DNA of 64,000 nt from Tsuneonella amylolytica (GTDB lineage Bacteria; Pseudomonadota; Alphaproteobacteria; Sphingomonadales; Sphingomonadaceae), in the NCBI RefSeq assembly GCF_003626915.1, contig NZ_CP032570.1, forward strand, positions 1,612,001 to 1,676,000, written 5' to 3'. Under the pieces are notes generated by a model that saw only the letters and a program-made list of their open reading frames with translations, had not been told where the DNA came from and did not search any database. The position numbers and the translations under genes are program-made. Shown one piece after another: positions 54,810 to 63,501 of this stretch. Each line of letters starts with the position of its first letter. Within the stretch, counting starts at the first letter, position 1.

Positions 54810-56102
54810 GTGACACCGTTTCCATGGCCCGACCTGCTGATCATCGGCGGGCTCATCCTGCTCAACGGCGTGTTCGCGGCGAGCGAGCTCGCGATCGTTT
54901 CCGCCAAGACGGGGCGCCTGCGCGGCGCAGCCGAAAGGGGCAGCGCGGCGGCGAAGACCGCGATGGCGCTGGCGGCCGACCCGGGCAAGTTCCTCTCGAC
55001 CGTGCAGATCGGCATCACCCTCGTCGGGATCGTTGCGGGTGCGTACTCGGGCTCCAGCCTCGGCGGGCCGGTGGGCGAACGGCTGGTCGTCCTCGGGCTC
55101 GATCCGAAATACGGTCCGGTCGCGGGGTTCACGCTGGTCATCGCACTGACCACGTACGCCAGCGTCGTGATCGGCGAGCTCGTGCCCAAGCAGGTGGCGC
55201 TGCGGGCGGCGGTGCCGATCGCGCTGATCGCGGCGCGGCCGATGGCGCTGCTTTCGAAGCTTGCCGCGCCCGTGGTCTGGCTGCTCGATTCGTCCTCCTC
55301 GCTACTCATCCGTCTGCTCGGCATCCGGCCCGGCGGTCAGGGATCGGTCACGGCCGAGGAGCTGCGGATGATCTTCACCGAAGCGACCCATTCGGGGGTG
55401 ATCGAACACGGGCAGAGCGAGATTCTCGCCGGCGTCGTCCGCCTCGCCGACAGGCCGGTGCGCGAACTCATGACGCCGCGCACGGAGATCGACTGGCTCG
55501 ACCTCCATGCGCCCGAGGTCGAACTGCGCAAGCGCATCGACGCCAGTCCGCATTCGCTGCTGCCGGTGGCCGAAGGGTCGCCCGACAAGGTGTTGGGCGT
55601 GGTCAAGGTCCGCGAGGTGCTCGGCCAGCTGCTGGCGGGTCAGGCGGTGGACCTTGCCGGATTGATGAAGAAGCCCGAGGTCATTCCCGACCAGCTCGAC
55701 GCGATGGACGCGCTGCGCACGCTGCAGCAGGCCGAAGTCGCGATGGCGATGGTGCACGACGAATACGGGCACCTGGACGGAATCGTGACGCCGGTGGACC
55801 TGCTGACCGCGATCGTCGGCAACTTTGCGTCCGACAGCGATCTCGGCGAAGCGCCGACCATTGCGGAACAGGACGACGGCACGATGCTGGTGTCGGGCGG
55901 TCTGCCGGCGGACCAGATGGCCGACCGTCTCGCCATCGACCTGCCAGAGGACCGCGAGTTCGCGACCGTGGCGGGCTATGTCCTGTGGATGCTGAAAAAG
56001 CTGCCCGAGCCCGGCGAGACTTTCGAGGACCAGGGCTGGCGCTTCCAGGTCAGCGAGATGGACGGCCGCAAGATTGTGCGGCTGGTCGCCACCCCGCTGT
56101 GA
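54810..56102 (+). CDS. CNNM/hemolysin-C-like transporter-associated protein with CBS domains
   Basis: A 430-residue inner-membrane protein: DUF21 membrane domain with about four hydrophobic segments (PDLLIIGGLILLNGVFAASELAIV, later VVIGELVPKQVALR), a CBS pair at ~200-330 (VRELMTPRTEIDWLD, DEYGHLDGIVTPVDLLTAIVG) and a C-terminal CorC_HlyC domain (ATVAGYVLWMLKKLPEPG). Family members act in magnesium/cobalt efflux; 'hemolysin' is a historical label. GTG 54810 opens the usual N terminus; ATG 54744 would add 22 charged residues. Confidence 0.88.
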   Translation: MTPFPWPDLLIIGGLILLNGVFAASELAIVSAKTGRLRGAAERGSAAAKTAMALAADPGKFLSTVQIGITLVGIVAGAYSGSSLGGPVGERLVVLGLDPKYGPVAGFTLVIALTTYASVVIGELVPKQVALRAAVPIALIAARPMALLSKLAAPVVWLLDSSSSLLIRLLGIRPGGQGSVTAEELRMIFTEATHSGVIEHGQSEILAGVVRLADRPVRELMTPRTEIDWLDLHAPEVELRKRIDASPHSLLPVAEGSPDKVLGVVKVREVLGQLLAGQAVDLAGLMKKPEVIPDQLDAMDALRTLQQAEVAMAMVHDEYGHLDGIVTPVDLLTAIVGNFASDSDLGEAPTIAEQDDGTMLVSGGLPADQMADRLAIDLPEDREFATVAGYVLWMLKKLPEPGETFEDQGWRFQVSEMDGRKIVRLVATPL

Positions 56103-56135
56103 TCGCGGCCCCGCCGGGGCGGGGCACGCGAACGG

Positions 56136-56537
56136 TTATCCCGGGATGACCGCCGAAGCAGCCTGCCCGTCGCCTTCCGGCGCGGCGATGATGTCGCGGG
56201 TCACGCGGCCCTTGGCCACGGTGTTGGTCTGCGGATCGCCGACCGCGGTGCGGATGCCCGGATCGGCGCTGCCGGCGCGTTCCAGCGCGCTGGTTTCCAC
56301 CGCGCTGCGCGCTGCCGGGCCACCGAAGAGCACGTCGAGCGCCTGCTCGGCCGCGGTGCCTTCGGTCGGGCGCGGTGCGCCGGGGGCGGGCGGCTGCAGG
56401 TTGAAGTCGGGCGGCACGACCAGCGGCGCCTGACGCTGCACCGCGAATTCGTCGGGACGCTCGCGGTTGAGGATGCCGCCGCTGCCGCATGCGGCCAGCG
56501 TGGTGCACGAAAGGGCGACGAGTACGATCTTGCGCAT
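56136..56537 (-). CDS. DUF3035 lipoprotein
   Basis: A 133-residue lipoprotein (lipobox L-A-A-C, Cys17) with the DUF3035 signature RPDEFAVQRQAPLVVPPDFNLQPP right after the signal; the rest is low complexity. The family is restricted to alphaproteobacteria as far as I recall and often follows lspA, as it does here (6-base gap). LspA would process its own neighbour's signal peptide. Role unknown. Confidence 0.88.
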   Translation of the reverse strand: MRKIVLVALSCTTLAACGSGGILNRERPDEFAVQRQAPLVVPPDFNLQPPAPGAPRPTEGTAAEQALDVLFGGPAARSAVETSALERAGSADPGIRTAVGDPQTNTVAKGRVTRDIIAAPEGDGQAASAVIPG

Positions 56538-56543
56538 GGTTGT

Positions 56544-57065
56544 CTAGCTCTCCACGACCGTATCGGCCGGTTGTTCGGGGGCCTTTTCGCGCACGAAGAG
56601 CGATCGGGCAAGGATGATGAGGACGCCGATGGTGATGGCGGCATCGGCGACATTGAATATCAGGAACGGACGGAACTCGCCGAAATGCAGGTCGAGGAAG
56701 TCGACCACGTAGCCGTGTTCGTAGCGGTCCTTGATGTTGCCGAGCGCCCCGCCGAGGATGAAGGCCAGCGGCACGATGTCGGCAAGCTTCCTCTCGCGCA
56801 CCATCCACACGGTGACGACCGCCGCAATGAACCCGGTCACCCCCACCAGGATCCAGCGCATCGTTTGCGATTCGGCGGTGAACATGCCCAGCGACACGCC
56901 GTAGTTGTGGGTCAGCGTGAACTGGAAGAACGGCAGCAGGTAATGCGATTGGCCGAGGCCGAGCCGCAACGTGTCGAGGATGTAGCTCTTGCTGATCTGA
57001 TCGACGGCGAACAGCACAACCGCGATGGCGAGCCCGACAAGACGATTGCGGACGAGCGGGTTCAT
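56544..57065 (-). CDS. lspA: Lipoprotein signal peptidase (signal peptidase II)
   Basis: Aspartic protease that removes signal peptides from diacylglyceryl-modified prolipoproteins. 173 residues, four membrane segments. Catalytic Asp regions are visible: GNIKDRYEHGYVVDFLD and FNVADAAITIGV; LTHNYGVSLGMF is another family motif. ATG 57065 overlaps the ileS stop (ATGA), the common ileS-lspA order. Confidence 0.97.
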   Translation of the reverse strand: MNPLVRNRLVGLAIAVVLFAVDQISKSYILDTLRLGLGQSHYLLPFFQFTLTHNYGVSLGMFTAESQTMRWILVGVTGFIAAVVTVWMVRERKLADIVPLAFILGGALGNIKDRYEHGYVVDFLDLHFGEFRPFLIFNVADAAITIGVLIILARSLFVREKAPEQPADTVVES

Positions 57066-60046
57066 GCCGGCATACCTTCCACCACGTCCGCGCACCGCGC
57101 GCACAGGTCGCCGTCCTCGGCGACTTCGGGCAGCAGTCGCCAGCAGCGGCCGCACTTGTGGTCGGTGGTGCGCGTCACGGTCACGCCGTCGCCTTCGCCC
57201 CGGTGCACTGTCGCGGTGATGAACAGTTCGGCGAGGTCATCGTCGGAGAAACCGTCGGGCACCGCGTTGGCGGGCACGGTCACTTCGGCTTCGAGGCTGG
57301 AGCGCACGACCTTCTCGCGGCGCAGCGGCTCGACCGCTTCGGTCACCCGTTCACGCAAGTCGCGCATCGCGCTCCACCGGGCGGTATCCGCACTGGCGGC
57401 TGGCAGTTCTGGCCATTCGAGCAGGTGCACGCTCCCGCCGCCCGGATAGCGTGTGCCCCACACTTCCTCGGCGGTGAACACCAGCACCGGCGCCGCCCAG
57501 CGGACGAGCGCGTGGAACAGCGTGTCGAACACGGTCCGCACGGCGCGGCGGCGGGTGCTGCCGGGGGCGTCGCAGTAAAGCGAATCCTTGCGGATATCGA
57601 AATAGAACGCCGACAGGTCCTCGTTGCAGAAATCGATAAGCGTGCGGACGTAGGTGTTGAAGTCGTATTCGTCGGTTGCCCGGCGCAGCGCGGCGTCGAC
57701 CTGCGAAAGTTGATCAAGTACGTACTGCTCGAGTTCGGGCATCTCGCCGACCGGGAGCGTCTCGGTTTCGTCGAACCCTTCGAGCGCGCCGAGCAAGTAT
57801 CTGAAGGTATTGCGAAGTTTGCGATACTGGTCGGCGACGCCCTTCAAAATCTCGTCGCCGATGCGGTGGTCCTCGGTGAAGTCGACCGACAGCGCCCACA
57901 GGCGGATGATGTCCGCGCCGTAGGTTTCCATGACCTTCAGCGGATCGACCGTGTTGCCGAGGCTCTTGGACATCTTCATGCCCTTGGCATCCATCGTGAA
58001 GCCGTGGGTGAGCAACTGGTCGAACGGCGCGCGGCCGCGGGTTCCGCAGCTTTCGAGCAGGCTCGCCTGGAACCAGCCGCGGTGCTGGTCGGACCCTTCG
58101 ACGTAGATGTCGGCGGGCCAGGTGAGGTCGGGCCAGCGGCCGCTGTCCAGCACATAGGCGTGGCTCGATCCCGAATCGAACCACACGTCGAGGATGTCGG
58201 ACACCGCTTCCCACTCGTCGTGGTTGTAGGCCTCGCCGAGGAAGCGGTGCGCGGTGTCGGGCGTCCAGGCGTCGATACCCTCGGCGCGGACGGCTTCGAC
58301 GATGGCCGCGTTGACCGCTTCGTCGACGAGGTATTCGCCGCTCTTGCGGCTGACGAACAGCGTCATCGGCACGCCCCAGGCGCGCTGGCGGCTGAGCACC
58401 CAGTCGGGGCGACCGGAGACCATGCTGCCGAGGCGGTTGCGGCCCTTTTCGGGGATGAAGCGCACGCGCTCGATCTCGGCCATGGCGATTTCGCGGAGCG
58501 TAAGCCCCTCCCCTTCAGGGGAGGGGTTGGGGTGGGGGCTGTCAGGCGCGGCCAGGCCTTCCTGACCGGCCCCTCCCCCGGCCCCTCCCCTGAAGGCGAG
58601 CGGCCTATCCATCGGCACGAACCACTGCGGGGTGCAGCGGAAGATTACCTTGGCTTTCGAGCGCCACGAGTGCGGGTAGCTGTGCTTGTAATCCGCGCTC
58701 GCCGCCAGCAGCGCGCCCGCTTCGCGCAAGTCCGAACAGATTGGTCCGTCGGGGGCGTTGAACTTGGGGTTGATCACCGAACCCTGCCCGCCGAGCCAGC
58801 CCCAGTCCGCGCGGTACTTGCCGTCGCCCTCGACCGCGAACTTCGGGGTCAGGCCGTGCGCCTTGCACAGCTCGAAATCGTCCTCGCCGTGATCGGGCGC
58901 CATGTGGACGAGCCCGGTGCCGGTATCGGTGGTGACGAACTCGCCCGGCAGGAACGGCCGCGGCTCGGCGAAGAACCCGCCGAGGTGGTACATGGGGTGG
59001 CGGGCGACGGTGCCGGCGAGGTCGGAGCCTTTGCCGCGCCAGAAGGGCTTGATGACTAGCCCAACGCCGCTTTGGCCTTCACGCGCCAGTTGTTGCTCGA
59101 ACCGGTTCTTGAACTCCTCAAGAAGAGGTTCGGCAATCAGGTACTTTCGACCAGCTAGCGCAGCACGCAGATCATCGGGGTAGGCGGGATGGGGCTCGTT
59201 GATCGAACTCCACGCGGTGTGAACGATCGAGAGAATTTCTAGACCGACATACTCAACCTCCGGCCCATAAGCGATCGCCTGGTTCACCGGGATCGTCCAC
59301 GGCGTGGTCGTCCAGATCACCGCGTGCGCGCCGACCAGTTCGGGGATCGGGCTCTCCACGATCTCGAACGCCACGTCGATCTGCGTCGAGACCACGTCCT
59401 CGTACTCGACCTCGGCCTCGGCCAGCGCGGTCTTTTCGACCGGGGACCACATCACCGGCTTGGCGCCGCGATAGAGCTGGCCGCTCTCCGCGAACTTGAG
59501 CAGTTCGGCGACGATCGTCGCCTCGCTCTCGGGCTGCATGGTGAGGTAAGGGTGGTCCCAGTCGGCCATCACGCCGAGCCGCTTCAGCTGCCCGCGCTGC
59601 ACGTCGACCCAGTGCTGCGCGTAGGCGCGGCACTCGGCGCGGAATTCCAGCAGCGGGACCTCGTCCTTGTCGCGCTTGGCCTTGCGGTACTGTTCCTCGA
59701 CCTTCCATTCGATCGGCAGCCCGTGGCAGTCCCACCCGGGCACATAGGGCGCATCCTTGCCGAGCAGATTCTGCGTGCGGCAGACCATGTCCTTGATCGT
59801 ATGGTTGAGCGCGTGGCCGATGTGCATGTCGCCGTTCGCGTAGGGCGGGCCGTCGTGATACATGAACTTGGGCCGGCCGCGGCGCGCATCGCGCAGGCGC
59901 TCGTAGAGCTTCTCGTCCTCCCAGCGCGCAGCGATGCCCGGCTCCTTCTGCGGCAGGCCGGCCTTCATGGGAAAGTCGGTCTTCGGCAGGAAGACGGTGT
60001 CGCGCCAATCTCGTTGGCTGTCGCGTTGGGGAGTGTCATCGCTCAT
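57062..60046 (-). CDS. ileS: Isoleucyl-tRNA synthetase, with in-frame repeat insertion
   Basis: Charges tRNA-Ile. At 994 residues it is slightly long. PYANGDMHIGHALN (HIGH) is at ~65-78, IWTTTPWTIPVN marks the editing domain, KMSKSLGN (KMSKS) at ~690, and a C-terminal zinc-binding CGRCW...CARC closes the protein. Between VPMDRP and TLREIAM, residues ~484-514 are Gly/Pro-rich (SPHPNPSPEGEG) and translate a palindromic repeat element. A second oddity is a lower-GC stretch (59050-59275) in the editing-domain start. The frame stays open, so the enzyme is probably functional. Confidence 0.97.
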   Translation of the reverse strand: MSDDTPQRDSQRDWRDTVFLPKTDFPMKAGLPQKEPGIAARWEDEKLYERLRDARRGRPKFMYHDGPPYANGDMHIGHALNHTIKDMVCRTQNLLGKDAPYVPGWDCHGLPIEWKVEEQYRKAKRDKDEVPLLEFRAECRAYAQHWVDVQRGQLKRLGVMADWDHPYLTMQPESEATIVAELLKFAESGQLYRGAKPVMWSPVEKTALAEAEVEYEDVVSTQIDVAFEIVESPIPELVGAHAVIWTTTPWTIPVNQAIAYGPEVEYVGLEILSIVHTAWSSINEPHPAYPDDLRAALAGRKYLIAEPLLEEFKNRFEQQLAREGQSGVGLVIKPFWRGKGSDLAGTVARHPMYHLGGFFAEPRPFLPGEFVTTDTGTGLVHMAPDHGEDDFELCKAHGLTPKFAVEGDGKYRADWGWLGGQGSVINPKFNAPDGPICSDLREAGALLAASADYKHSYPHSWRSKAKVIFRCTPQWFVPMDRPLAFRGGAGGGAGQEGLAAPDSPHPNPSPEGEGLTLREIAMAEIERVRFIPEKGRNRLGSMVSGRPDWVLSRQRAWGVPMTLFVSRKSGEYLVDEAVNAAIVEAVRAEGIDAWTPDTAHRFLGEAYNHDEWEAVSDILDVWFDSGSSHAYVLDSGRWPDLTWPADIYVEGSDQHRGWFQASLLESCGTRGRAPFDQLLTHGFTMDAKGMKMSKSLGNTVDPLKVMETYGADIIRLWALSVDFTEDHRIGDEILKGVADQYRKLRNTFRYLLGALEGFDETETLPVGEMPELEQYVLDQLSQVDAALRRATDEYDFNTYVRTLIDFCNEDLSAFYFDIRKDSLYCDAPGSTRRRAVRTVFDTLFHALVRWAAPVLVFTAEEVWGTRYPGGGSVHLLEWPELPAASADTARWSAMRDLRERVTEAVEPLRREKVVRSSLEAEVTVPANAVPDGFSDDDLAELFITATVHRGEGDGVTVTRTTDHKCGRCWRLLPEVAEDGDLCARCADVVEGMPA
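58505..58597. repeat. REP/RPE-like palindromic element inserted in ileS
   Basis: Starts with a perfect 10-base inverted repeat (CCCCTCCCCT, loop TC, complement) at 58505-58526, continues through GTTGGGGTGGGGG, and ends with a second, decayed copy of CCCCTCCCCT plus GAAGG at 58582-58597. Translated on the minus strand it yields the Pro/Gly/Glu string seen when such intergenic palindromes invade genes in other high-GC proteobacteria. No second copy was seen in this window. Confidence 0.8.
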
Positions 60047-60100
60047 GGCGGCATGGCCGCTAGCCGAAGGCGGCCCGCTAGGAAAGGTTTTCGCGCCTTG

Positions 60101-61030
60101 CTACCGCTGGCCCGCCCGCCGGGCCTTCATCGCCGCCTCGCCCGCGTCCTGTTCGGCGCGGCTGCGGTTGTCGACGCGGGGGTAGAGCGACGGGCCGAGG
60201 TTCCACAGGTCGTCCACCCAGATGAGCCCGTTGAAGCTCGCCGGAATCTCGCCGAACTGTTCGGGCAGGGTGAGACCTGCCGGGTCGCCATCGACCTCGC
60301 CGGCGGTGGCGGAAGGGCCGACCATGATCACCCGGCCGCCGCCGTCCTTCATCCGCTGGAGCAGGCGGTTCGGCCACCCGGCGAGCGATCCTTGCGCGTC
60401 GATCGGGATCATCATCGTGCCGCCCTTGCATTCGTCCGGCAGCACGCCGGTCCAGCCCGACTTGCGGTACGCATCGCGGCAGGTGCGCGCGCTGGCGGCG
60501 CTGAACACCCAGGCTTGCGGGAGGAGCGCGCGCATGCGGGCGATCACGCCGTCACGCGCCTCGTCGGCGGCATAGAACGCATCGCCCGCTGCGACCGGAT
60601 CGCGGCCGATCGCCTTCAGCTTCGCGACCAGCCGGTCGGCGGCGGCGGCGTCGCTGCCCTTTGCGAACGTGAACAGCAGCGCCTTGGGTTTCGCCACCTG
60701 TGCGATCTGGGACAGCGTGGGCGCCGCGCCGAAGCTGTCGGTGCAGCGGGCGGGGGCGATGGTGCCGTCCGGCGCGACCTCGATCGCGATCATGCTCGCG
60801 CCCAGCTGCCGCGCGGTGGCGATCGCGGCCAGGCTGTTGTCGGGGAGCACGGGATAGCGTGCGGCGCCGGGTGCGGGTGTGCAGGTGCCGATCGGCTCCC
60901 CCGCGGCGCGGTGCGCGACAAGGCCGGGCTTGCCCACCGGCTCGGGCGCGAGCCAGCTCGCGTTGAGGAACGTCCAGCCGAAGAACAGCACCGCGAAGGC
61001 GAACAGTGCGCGCCGGAGCCACTTACCCAT
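60101..61030 (-). CDS. Glycerophosphodiester phosphodiesterase-like protein, degenerate
   Basis: A 309-residue protein with an N-terminal membrane anchor or signal (ALFAFAVLFFGWTFL) and a GDPD-like TIM-barrel opening: LVAHRAAGEP (His-Arg), PDNSLAAIATARQLGA and IAIEVAPDG. In active enzymes these read HRG, E-N-T and E-x-D; here E-N is D-N and the E-x-D is E-V-A, so key acidic residues are altered and activity is doubtful. Its start overlaps the ribF stop by 8 bases; ileS follows 54 bases later. Confidence 0.75.
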   Translation of the reverse strand: MGKWLRRALFAFAVLFFGWTFLNASWLAPEPVGKPGLVAHRAAGEPIGTCTPAPGAARYPVLPDNSLAAIATARQLGASMIAIEVAPDGTIAPARCTDSFGAAPTLSQIAQVAKPKALLFTFAKGSDAAAADRLVAKLKAIGRDPVAAGDAFYAADEARDGVIARMRALLPQAWVFSAASARTCRDAYRKSGWTGVLPDECKGGTMMIPIDAQGSLAGWPNRLLQRMKDGGGRVIMVGPSATAGEVDGDPAGLTLPEQFGEIPASFNGLIWVDDLWNLGPSLYPRVDNRSRAEQDAGEAAMKARRAGQR

Positions 61031-61952
61031 CGAGCAGCCGCCGTGCCTCGTCGCAGTCGCGCGCCATCTGCGCCTGCAGGGCTTCGAGCGAATCGAACTT
61101 CGCCTCCGGGCGCAGGAAATGATGGAACGCGACCTCGATCTCCTGCCCGTAGAGATCGCCGGAGAAATCGAAGAAGTAGGGCTCGAGCAGTTCCTTGGGC
61201 GGATCGAAAGTCGGGCGCACGCCGATGTTCGCCGCGCCCATGAGCTCCTGCCCTGTTGCGAGCACCCGCCCGGTCACCGCGTAGATGCCGTAGCGCGGGC
61301 GCAGGTATCCCTCGAGCGGCAGGTTGGCGGTCGGATAGCCGATGGTCCGCCCGACCTTGTCGCCGTGCTGGACCACGCCGCGGATCGCGAAGGGGCGGGT
61401 GAGCAGCCGGGCGGCTGTCTCGCAGTCGCCCTGCCGCAACGCCTCGCGGATGCGGCTGGAGGATACCGGCGCGCCGCCCTCCATCACCGGGGGCACGGTG
61501 CGGGTCTCGATCCCTACTTGCGCCCCGAGGTCCCGCAACACGTCGAGGTTGCCGCCGCGATCCTTGCCGAAGGTGAAATCCTCGCCGGTGACGACGCCCG
61601 CCACGCCCAGCCGGTCGTGCAGCAGGTGGCGCACGAAGCCGTCGGCGGTCGTGCCGGCGAGATCGCGGTCGAAGTGGAACACCATCATCGCCGTCGCCCC
61701 GGCGGCGAGGTAGAGTTCCTGCCGCTGTTCGAGGGTGGTGAGCCGGAACGGCGGGGCATCGGGCCGGAACAGGCGCACGGGATGCGGGTCGAACGTGGCG
61801 ACGATGCTCGGACGGCCGCCTTCGCGCGCCCAGCGGATCGCCTCGCCCGCGACCGCCTGGTGGCCGAGATGGAACCCGTCGAAATTGCCGAGCGCGATCA
61901 CCGCGCCGCGCAAGCTGTCGGGCATCCGCTCGCGATGGTCGAGCCAGCGCAT
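61023..61952 (-). CDS. ribF: Bifunctional riboflavin kinase / FAD synthetase
   Basis: Makes FMN and FAD from riboflavin. 309 residues: N-terminal adenylyltransferase (IALGNFDGFHLGHQA, with the GNFDGxHxGH signature; VVTGEDFTFGKDRGGN; SSSRIREAL) and C-terminal flavokinase (GRTIGYPTANL, YGIYAV, LEPYFFDFSGDLYG). Start overlaps the folA stop by one base (TGATG); the end overlaps the GDPD-like gene. Confidence 0.97.
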   Translation of the reverse strand: MRWLDHRERMPDSLRGAVIALGNFDGFHLGHQAVAGEAIRWAREGGRPSIVATFDPHPVRLFRPDAPPFRLTTLEQRQELYLAAGATAMMVFHFDRDLAGTTADGFVRHLLHDRLGVAGVVTGEDFTFGKDRGGNLDVLRDLGAQVGIETRTVPPVMEGGAPVSSSRIREALRQGDCETAARLLTRPFAIRGVVQHGDKVGRTIGYPTANLPLEGYLRPRYGIYAVTGRVLATGQELMGAANIGVRPTFDPPKELLEPYFFDFSGDLYGQEIEVAFHHFLRPEAKFDSLEALQAQMARDCDEARRLLDG

Positions 61953-62446
61953 CAGGGTTGCTCCCCCGGCCGTTCGAGCGTGACGAAGCTGTAGGCGGGC
62001 GTCGCGCCGTCCGCCGCATGATCCTCGCGCGCGACCTCGCGCCAGTCGTCGCCGAACGCGGGCACACGGGTGTCGCCGTCGTAATCGCCGCGGACCTCGG
62101 TCAGTTCGATGCGCGTGACGGCGGGCAGCAGCAGGCGGTAGATCTCGGCGCCGCCGATCACCGAGACGTCGCCGTCCCCCGCCATCGCCAGCGCCTCGTC
62201 CGCCGCGTGGGCGACCTCGGCCCCGTCGGCCTGCCATTCGCGGCTGCGCGTGAGGACGATGTGGCGGCGTCCCGGCAGCGGCGCGGGGAAACTCTCGAAG
62301 GTCTTGCGGCCCATGATCATCGGCTTGCCCAGCGTGAGCGCCTTGAACCGCTTGAGGTCGGCGGAAATCCGCCACGGCAGCGCCCCGTCGCGGCCGATCG
62401 TCCCGTTGTCCGCCCGCGCGAGGATGGCGACTATCTGCCGTGCCAT
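61952..62446 (-). CDS. folA: Dihydrofolate reductase
   Basis: Reduces dihydrofolate to tetrahydrofolate with NADPH. 164 residues. IVAILARADNGTIGRDGALPW, MGRKTFESF, HIVLTRS and VSVIGGAEIYRL are the family blocks. ATG 62446 lies inside the end of purK (16-base overlap), and the stop overlaps ribF, so all three are co-translated. Confidence 0.97.
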   Translation of the reverse strand: MARQIVAILARADNGTIGRDGALPWRISADLKRFKALTLGKPMIMGRKTFESFPAPLPGRRHIVLTRSREWQADGAEVAHAADEALAMAGDGDVSVIGGAEIYRLLLPAVTRIELTEVRGDYDGDTRVPAFGDDWREVAREDHAADGATPAYSFVTLERPGEQP

Positions 62447-63501
62447 ATTCGCGTCACGTGCCCCATCTTGCGTCCTTCGCGCGCGTCGGACTTGCCGTAG
62501 AGATGGAGGTGCGCGGCGGGATCGGACAGGACCGCGTGCGCGCCCGACACGTCGCCGATGATGTTGTCCATCGTCACCCGGCCCGCGGTCGTCGCGGTGT
62601 TGCCCAGCGGCAGGCCGGCGACCGCGCGGATGTGGTTCTCGAACTGGCTCGTCGCCGCGCCCTCGATCGTCCAGTGGCCCGAATTGTGGACCCGCGGAGC
62701 CATTTCGTTGAACACCGGGCCGGCGGCGGTCGCGAAGAATTCGCAGGTCAGCACCCCGACGTAGCCTAGCGCGTGGGCGACCTTCTCGGCCAGCGCGCGC
62801 GCCGGGCCGACCTGCGCCGCCACCGCATCGCACGGCGGCCAGAGCGATTGCGAGAGGATGCCGTCTTCGTGGCGGTTCTCGGTCGAATCCCAGAACCGCA
62901 CCTCGCCATCGGCACCGCGCACGAGGATGACCGAGAATTCGGCCGCATAGTCGACCCAGCCTTCGTACACGCACGGCGCCTGCGGCAGGCGGATCGCCTC
63001 GACGTCGCGCGGCCCGGCGAGCCGCCACTGGCCCTTCCCGTCGTAGCCGTCGCGCGCGGTCTTGAGCACGCCGGGGGTGCCGATGCGGGCGATCGCGCGG
63101 GCGAGGTCGTCGGCCGAATCGACCGGGGCGAAGGGCGCGGGTCGGCCGCCGAGGTCTTCCACGAAGCGTTTTTCGCGCAGGCGGTCCTGCGCGGTTTCCA
63201 GCGCTCGGACCGACGGCGCGATGGCGTCGCCCAGGAACTGCAGCGGGCCGGTGGGCACGTTCTCCCACTCGAAGGTGATCGCATCGCAGGCGTCGGCGAA
63301 GCGGCCGATGGCGAGCGGGTCGGTCAGCGGGGCGACGGTCGTCTCGGCGGCGACTTCGGCGGCGACGCTGTCGCGCTCGGGCGTCAGGATGTGGCAGCGA
63401 TAGCCGAGCTGCGCGGCGGACATCGCCAGCATCCTGCCGAGCTGGCCGCCGCCCAGGATGCCGATGGTGCTGCCCGGCTTCAGCGATTGTGCCTGCCGCA
63501 T
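62431..63501 (-). CDS. purK: N5-carboxyaminoimidazole ribonucleotide synthase
   Basis: ATP-grasp enzyme that carboxylates AIR to N5-CAIR in purine synthesis. 356 residues: IGILGGGQLGRMLA at the start, ITFEWENVP, GVLKTARDGYDGKGQW (ATP-grasp) and EMAPRVHNSGHWTIEGAATSQFENH. It starts within the purE stop (TGATG) and acts directly before PurE. Confidence 0.98.
   Translation of the reverse strand: MRQAQSLKPGSTIGILGGGQLGRMLAMSAAQLGYRCHILTPERDSVAAEVAAETTVAPLTDPLAIGRFADACDAITFEWENVPTGPLQFLGDAIAPSVRALETAQDRLREKRFVEDLGGRPAPFAPVDSADDLARAIARIGTPGVLKTARDGYDGKGQWRLAGPRDVEAIRLPQAPCVYEGWVDYAAEFSVILVRGADGEVRFWDSTENRHEDGILSQSLWPPCDAVAAQVGPARALAEKVAHALGYVGVLTCEFFATAAGPVFNEMAPRVHNSGHWTIEGAATSQFENHIRAVAGLPLGNTATTAGRVTMDNIIGDVSGAHAVLSDPAAHLHLYGKSDAREGRKMGHVTRIWHGR

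Noticed and set aside
58505-58597. Interpretation as a frameshift or pseudogene in ileS
   Set aside because: The insertion is a multiple of three in effect, the frame stays open, and both HIGH and KMSKS motifs are intact.
58505-58597. CRISPR-like repeats
   Set aside because: Only two uneven copies, no spacers of regular length and no cas genes.
57158-59059. Plus-strand frame across ileS
   Set aside because: Antisense to a clear synthetase; composition is typical of a complementary high-GC frame.
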